64,000 bases of DNA. It comes from Arthrobacter sp. M4. GTDB lineage: Bacteria > Actinomycetota > Actinomycetes > Actinomycetales > Micrococcaceae. Within the stretch, counting starts at the first letter, position 1, and every line of letters starts with the position of its first letter. Both the position numbers and the translations under genes were made by a program. Below are positions 52,239-60,350 of the stretch, piece by piece. The stretch spans positions 1 to 64,000 of the forward strand of contig NZ_JAIWYX010000013.1 of the NCBI RefSeq assembly GCF_020251205.1, written 5' to 3'. The notes below the pieces were generated by a model. The model worked only from the letters and a program-made list of their open reading frames with translations, was not told the DNA's origin and did no database searches.

Positions 52239-53222
52239 ATGCAATATTCAGACATTGAGCTTGCCGGGCAGAAGGTAGGCAAAGCAGGCTTTGGGGCCAT
52301 GGGTTTTGCCGGGTGGTTCGGGAATCAGGATGAACGAGAATCTGTGCGCGCACTGCACTACGCGCTGGACCACGGAGTGAACTTCATCGACACCGCCCGC
52401 GCTTACGGGGAATCGGAAGCGGTCATCGGGCGGGCGCTGCGCAGTTGGAGAGGCAAACCGCCGATCGTAGCCACCAAAGTGGAGTCGCTCGGTGCGCGGC
52501 GCCGGTGGGGCATGCCAGTCGACGTCGAGACCGTATTCCCACGTGGGCAAGTCCGCGCAAGCGCAGAACGATCGCTGAAGGAACTCGGCCTGGATAGGCT
52601 TGACGTCCTTCAGTTGCACCTGTGGTGGCCCACATGGGGCATGGAGGGCTACTGGATGGATGAGCTGCAGCAGCTAAAGGCGGAAGGTATCGCCCGGCAT
52701 GTTGGGGTCTCCATCCCGGATCACCGCTCCGACCTGGCTCTCGGACTTGTCGGCAGCGGACTGATCGACACCGTCCAGACCATCGTGAACATCTTCGACC
52801 CGCTGGCCCTTGATGCTCTGGTTCCGCTGGCCGCGCAGCGGGGTGTCGCGGTTATCGCCCGGTGCGTGCTCGACGAAGGCGGTCTCACGGGGGCAGTCAC
52901 CGCTTCGACAGAGTTCCCTAAGGGGGACTACCGACACGGCTACTTCGACGACACGGTGCCGCGCTCGGTGTATCTGGAGAAGGTAGAAGCCCTGCGGGAG
53001 TTCGTTCCCCGCTACGCCGGCTCCCTCGCGGCCATGGCGCTTAAATTCGCATCCCAGCCCGAGGGCATCACGACTGCCCTGACCAGCATGCATATCCCGG
53101 AATTCGCGGAAGCCAACATCCAGGCCATCGATGCCCCGGACCTCCCCGAAGATGTCTTCGACCTGCTTCGGACCCGCCACCGGTTCATTAAGAACTTCAA
53201 CAACGCGACGCACTGGGACTAG
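52239..53222 (+). CDS. Aldo/keto reductase
   Basis: A 327-aa AKR-fold protein: GKAGFGAMGFAGWFGNQDER, VNFIDTARAYGESEAVIGRA (Asp and Tyr of the active site), PPIVATKVESLGAR (Lys), LDVLQLHLWWPTWGMEGYWM (His), and ALKFASQPEGITTALTSMHI. It interconverts a carbonyl and an alcohol with NADPH. Second gene after the reductase, 26 bp away. In some sugar clusters such enzymes reduce keto-sugars or act as lyases. Confidence 0.85.
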   Translation: MQYSDIELAGQKVGKAGFGAMGFAGWFGNQDERESVRALHYALDHGVNFIDTARAYGESEAVIGRALRSWRGKPPIVATKVESLGARRRWGMPVDVETVFPRGQVRASAERSLKELGLDRLDVLQLHLWWPTWGMEGYWMDELQQLKAEGIARHVGVSIPDHRSDLALGLVGSGLIDTVQTIVNIFDPLALDALVPLAAQRGVAVIARCVLDEGGLTGAVTASTEFPKGDYRHGYFDDTVPRSVYLEKVEALREFVPRYAGSLAAMALKFASQPEGITTALTSMHIPEFAEANIQAIDAPDLPEDVFDLLRTRHRFIKNFNNATHWD

Positions 53223-53224
53223 AC

Positions 53225-54046
53225 ATGGATTCAAGAACTGTCCGGTGGGAAGAACTCCTCCCCCGCGAATTTAGGGCACGCCAGGATCAAATGCCCCTTG
53301 TATACCTGCCGCTTGGCCTGTGCGAACCCCACGGCCATATTGCAGCATTCGGCCTCGACACCTTCAAAGCTGTGTGGCTATGCGAACAGGCAGCCAGTCG
53401 TTTCGGCGGAATCGTAGCACCCACGCAGGGCTACCAGATTCACGAGACCGGATACCACAGGCCATGGCTCAAGGAAGTAATCGGCGATACCAACCCGAAT
53501 CTTGGCAGCGTCCCGCCCGACGTGCTTCTTCGGATGCTCCTCTTCCAGCTGCGGGCGTTCGTCAATGCAGGCTTCCGGGGCGCCGTACTCCTCACCGGGC
53601 ACCACGGCAATCAGGCGGACCTGCGAATCGTTGCCGAAGAACTTATGACGCTCAGGCCGATCCGCATTGTGACCGTGAGCGACCCGGAACTGGCCAGGGT
53701 TGCCTTCCACGGCGATCACGCAGGCAAGTACGAGATATCCCAGCTGCTCTTCATCAGGCCTGATCTCGTCGACCTCGACCGCGCAGGAGACATCAGCACA
53801 AGCCCGCTGGGCCGATTTGCCCAGGGGGAAGACGCTTCCGAAGCAACGGCGGGATACGGCCGCGAGATCCTGGAGCACAGTCTCGAGCAACTTGAGCGTC
53901 TCATCCGCGATTCCCTGCCGTTTGAAGATGCAATAGACCCACTGGGTATCGAGGAGACGGACGAGATTTGGCAGAGCATCCTCGCCCGCCGGGGCGAATG
54001 GCGCACCCTCTCCGAGCGCAACCCAGACCTCGCCCGCGAAGCCTAG
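53225..54046 (+). CDS. Creatininase-family metal-dependent hydrolase
   Basis: A 273-aa protein: VYLPLGLCEPHGHIAAFGLD with the Glu, His and Asp metal ligands, GYQIHETGYHRPWLKEVIGD and RGAVLLTGHHGNQADLRIVA (GHHGN), then VAFHGDHAGKYEISQLLFIR with the late Glu. The family comprises creatininase and related cyclic-amide or formamide hydrolases. It follows the aldo/keto reductase by 2 bp. In sugar clusters these proteins may open or hydrolyse a cyclic intermediate; that is inference. Confidence 0.8.
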   Translation: MDSRTVRWEELLPREFRARQDQMPLVYLPLGLCEPHGHIAAFGLDTFKAVWLCEQAASRFGGIVAPTQGYQIHETGYHRPWLKEVIGDTNPNLGSVPPDVLLRMLLFQLRAFVNAGFRGAVLLTGHHGNQADLRIVAEELMTLRPIRIVTVSDPELARVAFHGDHAGKYEISQLLFIRPDLVDLDRAGDISTSPLGRFAQGEDASEATAGYGREILEHSLEQLERLIRDSLPFEDAIDPLGIEETDEIWQSILARRGEWRTLSERNPDLAREA

Positions 54047-54082
54047 CTTCCGCGAAACCCGGTAAACAAAGCAATAAATCCA

Positions 54083-54118
54083 TATGTCAGTATGTCCTGA
54101 CATAAGAATGTTAGGACA
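54083..54118. promoter_or_regulatory. Inverted-repeat regulatory site before the sugar-binding gene
   Basis: TGTCCTGACAT at 54093-54103 and ATGTTAGGACA at 54108-54118 form an 11-bp inverted pair (one mismatch) around 4 bases. A second palindrome TATGTCAG...CTGACATA (54083-54104) overlaps. TTGACA follows at 54124. This differs from the LacI sites, so another regulator, perhaps a GntR type, may act here. Confidence 0.5.
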
Positions 54119-54235
54119 AAGCATTGACAGCAGTAAGAGACATGCTGTTTGCTTGTGATATAGGCCACAAGTACTGCCTGTCAGCGGACCGCCCGGCTCC
54201 GGGCAGATCCAGCCTCCTAGAAAGGGAACGCAGTA

Positions 54236-55276
54236 ATGACAACGAAGTCGACCGCTCGAATCGCTTGGGGGCGCCGCGCTATGACCGCCGCGGCGGCCGT
54301 AACTGTGCTGGCAGTCAGCGCATGCGGCCCCGGCGGCCAATCGTCGGGAACCGCCACTGGCGGGGGCGCCCCCGCCAGTGGCAACGTGAAGATTTTCGTC
54401 ATCGGCGGCAAGTCCGATGACCCCTTCTGGTCAAAGGTGAAGCGCGGAGTCGATGACGCCGGCAAGGTCGTCTCCGCACAGGGCGGCTCGGTAACCTTCC
54501 TCGGCCCGCAGAACTACGACAACCTCGGCCCGGACGCCGCCAAACTCATCGACTCGACACTGAGCCAGGGCGCGACGGCCGTCGTCGCCCCGGACTGGGT
54601 ACCCGATGCGCAGGACGCGGCCCTCAAGCGGGTCGTTGACAAGAAAGTTCCGCTGTTTATATACAACGCCGGCGGACTCGAAGCGGCTGACAAGGCCGGA
54701 GCTGTCAACTTCATCGGAACCGCCGAGCACAATGCCGGCCTTGCCGGAGGTACTTACCTCGGCAAGAAGGGCCTGAAGAACGTCCTCTGTGTCAACACCC
54801 TCCCCGGTGCAACCAACACCGAGGACCGCTGCAGCGGCCTCGCCGATGGAATCAAGGCCAACGGCGGCTCCGCGAAGCAGCTGCCGTTGCCCTCCTCCCA
54901 GTTCGGCAACAAAACTGCCGTGGCACAGGCCATCAAGGCAGCCGTGCTCAACGACAAGACCATCGACGGCGTCGTCACCATCGGCACCGTCGACTCCGAC
55001 AGTGCCGTGAGCGCCATCCAGCAGGCAGGCAGCAAGATCAAGCTCGCCACCTTTGACACCGACGACATCGCACTGAAGCGGGTCAAGGACGGAACCCTGC
55101 TCTTCGCGATCGACCAGCAGCCGTACATGCAGGGCTACCTGGCCGTTTCCATGGCAAACGCCTATGTGCGCTACGGGCTCGAGCTGCCGCAACGTCCGCT
55201 CCTCACCGGACCCGCACTTGTCGACTCCAGCAACGTCGACCAGGCCCTCACAGGCGCCGCATCCGGCGTCCGCTAA
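54236..55276 (+). CDS. Sugar ABC transporter substrate-binding lipoprotein (second system)
   Basis: A 346-aa type-I binding protein with a signal peptide and lipobox VSAC (Cys about residue 31), then IFVIGGKSDDPFWSKVKRGV, QGATAVVAPDWVPDAQDAAL, NFIGTAEHNAGLAGGTYLGK, TFDTDDIALKRVKDGTLLFA and IDQQPYMQGYLAVSMANAYV. AAGGGA precedes the ATG. First gene of the second ABC transporter, followed by a hairpin before the permease. It binds a sugar or sugar derivative. Confidence 0.88.
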   Translation: MTTKSTARIAWGRRAMTAAAAVTVLAVSACGPGGQSSGTATGGGAPASGNVKIFVIGGKSDDPFWSKVKRGVDDAGKVVSAQGGSVTFLGPQNYDNLGPDAAKLIDSTLSQGATAVVAPDWVPDAQDAALKRVVDKKVPLFIYNAGGLEAADKAGAVNFIGTAEHNAGLAGGTYLGKKGLKNVLCVNTLPGATNTEDRCSGLADGIKANGGSAKQLPLPSSQFGNKTAVAQAIKAAVLNDKTIDGVVTIGTVDSDSAVSAIQQAGSKIKLATFDTDDIALKRVKDGTLLFAIDQQPYMQGYLAVSMANAYVRYGLELPQRPLLTGPALVDSSNVDQALTGAASGVR

Positions 55277-55282
55277 AACGAC

Positions 55283-55314
55283 GAGCCGGGCTCTGGAAGC
55301 ACAGAGCCCGGCTC
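55283..55314 (+). terminator. Intercistronic hairpin after the binding-protein gene
   Basis: A perfect 13-bp stem (GAGCCGGGCTCTG / CAGAGCCCGGCTC) with a 6-base loop and no T-run, 7 bases after the stop. Such hairpins commonly attenuate or stabilise mRNA so that the binding protein is made in excess over the permease. Confidence 0.7.
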
Positions 55315-55375
55315 CCGACCTATTACACGCAGGCACAGTCGCAGAGTCTGTGCTATCGAAGGTGGTTTAAGAATC

Positions 55376-56440
55376 ATGGCAGTGAAAACGGCTCCCGGCT
55401 CGCCCGAGGTCTCCGCGAACCCCCCGCGGACAACACCGGCGTCGGCTAACTCGGTCGCCACACTCATCCGTCGTCCTGAGTCAGGGGCCCTCATTGGGAC
55501 GCTGGCAGTCTTTGTGTTCTTCGGCATGTTCGGCGGAGAACAGTTCCTCTCCCCTGGCGGATCGGCCAGCTGGCTTAACGTCGCAGCAGAACTGGGTATT
55601 GTCGCAATCCCGGTCGGGCTGCTGATGATCGCCGGCGAGCTTGACCTCTCAGTCGGCTCAATTATCGCCTCGAGCTCGATGACGTTAGCCATCGTCTCCG
55701 GCTACTGGGGCGCCCCCACAGCCGTCGGCATCCTGGCCGCCCTCATGCTGGGGCTCCTCACCGGATTCATCAACGGCCTCCTCGCTACGCGCACCAAGGT
55801 CCCGTCCTTCGTCGTCACCCTGGCAACAAACTTCGGCCTGGCCGGCGCAACACTCGGATTTTCACGTGTCATCACCGGCACCACCAGCGTCGGCGTCCAG
55901 CCGGAGTCATGGGCCAAGAGCCTCTTCGGCACCCTTGTCGCGGACCAGTTCGAGGTCGCAATCTTCTGGTGGATCGCAGTCATCGTAATCGTCGGCTGGC
56001 TCCTGCACATCTCGCGCTACGGGAACTGGATCCTCGCCGTGGGCGGTGACACCATCAGCGCCCGTGCAACTGGCATCCCCGTCCAGAAGGTGAAGATCGG
56101 CCTCTTCATGGGATCGGGCCTCGGAGCAGCACTCATCGGCGTCATCCAGACTATCCTCTACAACGGAGCCCAGGTCGCCAACGGCCAGGCCTTCGTCTTC
56201 AACTCGATCATCGCCGTCGTCGTCGGCGGCGTCCTGCTCACCGGCGGCTACGGATCCGTGGTCGGCGTCGTCTTGGGCACGCTTACCTTCGCCATCGTCA
56301 GCCAAGGCATCTACTACACCGGCTGGAACTCCGACTGGGCCGCGCTCATTCTCGGTGTCCTGCTGCTTGTGGCGGTACTGATGAACAACACTTTCAGGAA
56401 GATGGCACTATCCTCCGCTACACCCAAGAAGAAGGCCTGA
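55376..56440 (+). CDS. Sugar ABC transporter permease (RbsC/CUT2 type, second system)
   Basis: A 354-aa membrane protein: GLLMIAGELDLSVGSIIASS, GLLTGFINGLLATRTKVPSF, AVGGDTISARATGIPVQKVK, AVVVGGVLLTGGYGSVVGVV and TLTFAIVSQGIYYTGWNSDW. Longer cytosolic N-terminus (about 40 aa). Same layout as the 12367-13470 permease. The ATPase starts three bases after its stop codon. Confidence 0.88.
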   Translation: MAVKTAPGSPEVSANPPRTTPASANSVATLIRRPESGALIGTLAVFVFFGMFGGEQFLSPGGSASWLNVAAELGIVAIPVGLLMIAGELDLSVGSIIASSSMTLAIVSGYWGAPTAVGILAALMLGLLTGFINGLLATRTKVPSFVVTLATNFGLAGATLGFSRVITGTTSVGVQPESWAKSLFGTLVADQFEVAIFWWIAVIVIVGWLLHISRYGNWILAVGGDTISARATGIPVQKVKIGLFMGSGLGAALIGVIQTILYNGAQVANGQAFVFNSIIAVVVGGVLLTGGYGSVVGVVLGTLTFAIVSQGIYYTGWNSDWAALILGVLLLVAVLMNNTFRKMALSSATPKKKA

Positions 56441-56443
56441 ACC

Positions 56444-57286
56444 ATGTCAGTTCCATTTCTCAAGCTGAAAGATATCAACAAGTCGTTCGGCTCCACCCAA
56501 GTCCTCACCGACATCTCCCTCGAAGTGAAGCCCGGCGAGGTCCTCTGCCTCCTCGGTGACAACGGCGCCGGCAAGTCCACGCTCATCAAGGTGCTTTCAG
56601 GATTCCACGAACCCACCAGCGGATCGATGGAAGTCGAAGGCGAGCCGGTCCGGTTCCGAAGCCCCCGCGATGCCAGTGACCGCGGAATCGCCACAGTGCA
56701 CCAGTTCGGCGGCACCTTCCCCTTGATGAGCATCGGCCGCTCGTTCTTCGTCGGGGCCGAACCCGTCAAGGGCTGGGGTCCGTTCCACCGTTTCGACCAC
56801 AAGTTCGCCGGCGAAGTGGCCGTACGCGAGATGCAGGGCCTGGGCATCACCCGCATCACGGACGGCAACCGGCTCGTCGGCGGCCTCTCAGGCGGAGAAC
56901 GCCAGGCCCTCGCCATTGGCCGGGCCGTCTACTTCGGTGCGAAACTGCTCATCCTCGATGAGCCGACCGCGGCGCTCGGGGTCAAAGAGGCCACCCATGT
57001 CCTGCGTATCATCATGCAGGCACGGCAAAAAGGCCTGGCCGTCATCCTTGTCACGCACAATGTGACGCATGCGATGAAGGTCGGGGACCACTTCGCCGTC
57101 CTGATCCACGGGGCGTTGGCGGCCGACTTCCGCAAGGGCGAGCGCACTCGCGAAGAGATCACCGACCTCATGGCCGGCGGCGAGGCCATGGCCGAGCTCG
57201 AGGCCGAAATCGCAGCTTACGAATCCGCCCACGACGGTCACGCCCCGGATCCCGAGGAACTCGAGAAGATGCTCCACCAGAAGTAG
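56444..57286 (+). CDS. Sugar ABC transporter ATP-binding protein (second system)
   Basis: A 280-aa single-domain ATPase: Walker A LLGDNGAGKSTLIKVLSGFH, signature VGGLSGGERQALAIGRAVYF, Walker B KLLILDEPTAALGVKEATHV and a switch His in VILVTHNVTHAMKVGDHFAV. Its C-terminus carries an extra 25-30 acidic and charged residues. One ABC domain only, as in the 11600-12370 protein. It completes the importer with the two preceding genes. Confidence 0.88.
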   Translation: MSVPFLKLKDINKSFGSTQVLTDISLEVKPGEVLCLLGDNGAGKSTLIKVLSGFHEPTSGSMEVEGEPVRFRSPRDASDRGIATVHQFGGTFPLMSIGRSFFVGAEPVKGWGPFHRFDHKFAGEVAVREMQGLGITRITDGNRLVGGLSGGERQALAIGRAVYFGAKLLILDEPTAALGVKEATHVLRIIMQARQKGLAVILVTHNVTHAMKVGDHFAVLIHGALAADFRKGERTREEITDLMAGGEAMAELEAEIAAYESAHDGHAPDPEELEKMLHQK

Positions 57287-57296
57287 TCCGCGGCAA

Positions 57297-57330
57297 CCGG
57301 GTACCGCAGCCCGTTGGCTGCGGTACCCGG
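57297..57330 (+). terminator. Intrinsic-type hairpin after the ABC operon
   Basis: A perfect 15-bp stem (CCGGGTACCGCAGCC with its complement) and a 4-base loop, 10 bases after the ATPase stop. Probable partial terminator before the dehydrogenase genes. Confidence 0.75.
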
Positions 57331-57521
57331 CCATGCCTCGATAGCCCCGCCCCTGCAAGCCCAGTCGACTTATTGAAGGCGCGCCCTAGAGGGCGGTGAT
57401 GCCCAAAGGATCCGGATTCTTGATTGCCAACGACTGGGCCGAACCGAGTCAAGTTGTTCACCACTTACTCCGAGATCAAGACCCGGCACGCAGAACGTAA
57501 CCGAAGCCTGAAAGGACTCAC

Positions 57522-58592
57522 ATGACCACCGATCGCGGCGGCCCCTTTGAATTCCCAGCACCTCGGGTGGCCGATGCCAGCGCAGCACCGAGCCTCCGTT
57601 GGGGCATCGCTGGGCCCGGGTGGATCGGTAAAAGGTTCGCCGAGTCACTCTCATTGCACGGCTGCCAGCGCGTAACTGCCGTGGGATCACGCTCGCTTAA
57701 ACGTGCTGAGCTGTTCGGCGCCTCCCACGGCCTGAGATGCCACGGTTCGTACGCCGACCTGGCCGCAGATTCCGAGGTCGACGTTGTCTACGTTGCAACG
57801 CCCCACACAGCCCACCTCGAAGTGGCCCTTGCGGCCCTCGATGCCGGAAAACACGTCTTGGTCGAAAAGCCGATAGGCATCAACTCCGCCGAAGCCAGGC
57901 AGATTGCCGAAACTGCGCACTCCCGAGGGCTGTTTGCTGCCGAAGCCATGTGGACAGCGTTCCTTCCCTCATATGACGTAGTCCGCCAGCTCGTCCACGG
58001 AGGTCGCCTGGGTAAACTGACTGCCGTCCTCGGCGATATGGGCCAATACCTTCCGCCATCCCATCGGGCCCACAGCCCAGAGCTCGCCGGAGGTCCCCTT
58101 CTGGACATGGGCATCTACCTCCTGGCACTAACCACGGACCTGCTGGGCCAGCCCGAGCGCATCCTGTCCCTCAGCTCCCCTCTCCCGACGGGAGTCCACA
58201 GCCAGCTATCGGCCCTGCTCGGATTCCCCGGCGGAGCGCAGGCCACGTTGACAACGACGATGCTTGGCTTCACGCCGTCGAACTTCAGCATCGTAGGGAC
58301 TGACGCTACCCTGACCCTGGATGGGTCTTTCCACCTGCCTGGGGGGCTCACTGTGCGGACGTCCGATGGCGGCGTGCATCGCTGGGAGGCAGCTCTCGGT
58401 ACGCACGTCGACGGACTCCATTTCCAGGCGGCGGCCGTTGCGCGGGCAATAGTAGGCGGTCGCCTCGAGACCGAGGAATGGCCGCTTCGATCCAGCGTCC
58501 TCGCTTTGAGTGTGGCCGACGAACTCCGCCGACAGAGCGGGATCGGCCTCCCCGGCACCTCGGATCTGTCATTATTGCGGACCCGTCGCTGA
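57522..58592 (+). CDS. Gfo/Idh/MocA-family oxidoreductase (1, second cluster)
   Basis: A 356-aa dehydrogenase: RWGIAGPGWIGKRFAESLSL (dinucleotide fold), ATPHTAHLEVALAALDAGKH with VLVEKPIG, and GGPLLDMGIYLLALTTDLLG. The protein lacks the longer C-terminal loops of the second family member and resembles the dihydrodiol/D-xylose dehydrogenase subgroup. Oxidises or reduces a sugar carbon with NAD(P). Separate promoter likely (235 bp after the ATPase). Confidence 0.82.
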   Translation: MTTDRGGPFEFPAPRVADASAAPSLRWGIAGPGWIGKRFAESLSLHGCQRVTAVGSRSLKRAELFGASHGLRCHGSYADLAADSEVDVVYVATPHTAHLEVALAALDAGKHVLVEKPIGINSAEARQIAETAHSRGLFAAEAMWTAFLPSYDVVRQLVHGGRLGKLTAVLGDMGQYLPPSHRAHSPELAGGPLLDMGIYLLALTTDLLGQPERILSLSSPLPTGVHSQLSALLGFPGGAQATLTTTMLGFTPSNFSIVGTDATLTLDGSFHLPGGLTVRTSDGGVHRWEAALGTHVDGLHFQAAAVARAIVGGRLETEEWPLRSSVLALSVADELRRQSGIGLPGTSDLSLLRTRR

Positions 58593-58744
58593 AACGAAGG
58601 CAAGAGATCGATGAGCCCGACGCTACTGCACTGAGCGAAAAGGAGACGAACCAGTGATTGCTTAGAAGCCAGACCAGACTGACATCGTCGATTGTCCTGG
58701 GTGCGCCTGGCCTGAGTCCATCGCCGGCACGCGGAAGCCGGCTG

Positions 58745-59150
58745 AGTTCAGCGAAAACGGCGCGGGCAATCGCTGAGGAAAGCACCGTCCTGACAGTCAC
58801 TCCCGAATTCTGGGCGGGGCACTCGATTGTGGATCTGGAGGGCAGGATCGAGTTTTGGCTGGGAGGCCGGGGGCCCGCATCACCGAACCGGTGCGGATCC
58901 GATCTCGAGAAACGCACCGTTCCCCGACTAGTTCGGCAGATGCCGTTGCCTTAATCGCGGAGCACATAAACAGTAAATCGCCAGACAAGTGCATCCTCTA
59001 CACCGCGGGCGGAACGCCAAAGAGACAGCGTTCGTGTACCAACTGTTCGCCAGAAGCATCGGGACGAAGAACCTCCCCGACTGGGCACGGTCACACTGGA
59101 GGAGGCCTTACACCACTCTGAACTGGTCCTAATCGTTGGACAAAATTTCG
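58745..59150 (+). pseudogene. Molybdopterin oxidoreductase (YdeP/formate dehydrogenase-like) remnant
   Basis: Pieces in shifting frames match the N-terminal third of YdeP-type formate dehydrogenase alpha subunits: VTPEFWAGHSIVDLEG, RITEPV, DAVALIAEHINSKSPDKCIL, AKETAFVYQLFARSIGTKNL with PD, then GTVTLEEALHHSELVLIVGQ. The cysteine segment after NLPD (CSNMCHE in the family) is deleted and several frameshifts occur. The stretch abuts the next dehydrogenase gene and is unrelated to its function. Confidence 0.7.
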
Positions 59151-59162
59151 AAGGAGAAATTG

Positions 59163-60350
59163 ATGGCTAAAAGCCTCGGAGTCGCCGTCATCGGCGCAGG
59201 AATGGCCGGCAAGGCCCACGCTGCGGCCTACCGCACAGCATCCACCCTGTACAGCCCCATACTTCCCGCGGTGCGACTCGTTTCCATTGGCGACGTGAAC
59301 GCCGAATTCGGCTCACTCGCCGCCCGGCGCTTCGGCTACGAGCGGCACGACAGCACCTGGCAAGCCATCGCGGAAGCGGATGACATCGACGTCGTGAGCG
59401 TCGTCATTGCAAACTCGCTGCACCGTGACGTCGTCGAGGGTCTCCTGGCCGCCGGCAAGCACGTCCTGTGCGAGAAGCCACTATCCGATAGCCTGGCCGA
59501 CGCACGCGCCATGGCAGATGCCGCTCACACCGCTGAGGCCAAAGGAAATCTGGCCCGCATCGGCTTCACCTACCGCCGAGCTCCAGGCATCGCAGCGATC
59601 CGCCAGCTCATCCAGGACGGCGCGCTCGGCAGGCCGCTCCACTTCAGCGGCCGCTACTGGACCGATTACGCCTGCAGCCCAGGCGCGCCGATGAGCTGGC
59701 GCTACAAGGGCGGCCCCGGCTCCGGTGCCCTCGCCGACGTCGGAAGCCACATGACCTACATCGGCGAATTTCTCTGCGGCCAGATCGGCGCCGTATCCGG
59801 GGGCCAGCTCTCCACAGCCATCGCCAAGCGTCCGCTTCCGCTGGGCGCAGTCATGGGGCACGACCATGCCGCCGTCAGCGACACCTTCGAACCAGTGGAG
59901 AACGACGACTTCGCATCCTTCTCCGTGGAATTCGAGCAGTGCGTCGGCAGCATCGAGGTCTCCCGCGTCGCAGCAGGCCACGCCAACTCGCTGACCTTCG
60001 AGGTGTTCTGCGAGAACGGTGCCGCCTACTTCGACCAGCGCCGTCCTGCCGAGATCGGGCTGTTCCTCTCTGAAGGTCCGTACGCGCAGAACGGCTACCG
60101 CCAAGTCATCCTCGGCCCGGACCACCCATACATTGCAGGCGGCCTTCCCATGGACGCCCCGAGCGTCGGCTTTGGCCAGAACGAGGCATTCCTTTACCAA
60201 GCCCGCGCCTTCCTTGAAGAAGTGGCCGGCATCAGTGAGGAGGACTCGTTGCCGCGTTGCGCCACCTTCGACGAGGGCGTGCACAACATGGAGGTCCTGG
60301 CCGCCGTCACCGAATCCGCGCTCAACAATGGAAGGAAGGTCACGCTGTGA
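59163..60350 (+). CDS. Gfo/Idh/MocA-family oxidoreductase (2, sugar dehydrogenase)
   Basis: A 395-aa dehydrogenase: GVAVIGAGMAGKAHAAAYRT, HVLCEKPLSDSLADARAMAD (EKP), GRYWTDYACSPGAPMSWRYK, and GSGALADVGSHMTYIGEFLC with the catalytic Asp and His. It is of the longer type that includes levoglucosan and 1,5-anhydro-sugar or glycoside C3 dehydrogenases. AAGGAG lies before ATG 59163. Its stop overlaps the start of the TIM-barrel gene (GTGA), so a keto-sugar may be passed to that enzyme. Confidence 0.85.
   Translation: MAKSLGVAVIGAGMAGKAHAAAYRTASTLYSPILPAVRLVSIGDVNAEFGSLAARRFGYERHDSTWQAIAEADDIDVVSVVIANSLHRDVVEGLLAAGKHVLCEKPLSDSLADARAMADAAHTAEAKGNLARIGFTYRRAPGIAAIRQLIQDGALGRPLHFSGRYWTDYACSPGAPMSWRYKGGPGSGALADVGSHMTYIGEFLCGQIGAVSGGQLSTAIAKRPLPLGAVMGHDHAAVSDTFEPVENDDFASFSVEFEQCVGSIEVSRVAAGHANSLTFEVFCENGAAYFDQRRPAEIGLFLSEGPYAQNGYRQVILGPDHPYIAGGLPMDAPSVGFGQNEAFLYQARAFLEEVAGISEEDSLPRCATFDEGVHNMEVLAAVTESALNNGRKVTL

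Noticed and set aside
53378..54340. A 320-aa minus-strand open frame
   Set aside because: Antisense to the creatininase-family gene and the regulatory region; no recognised domain.
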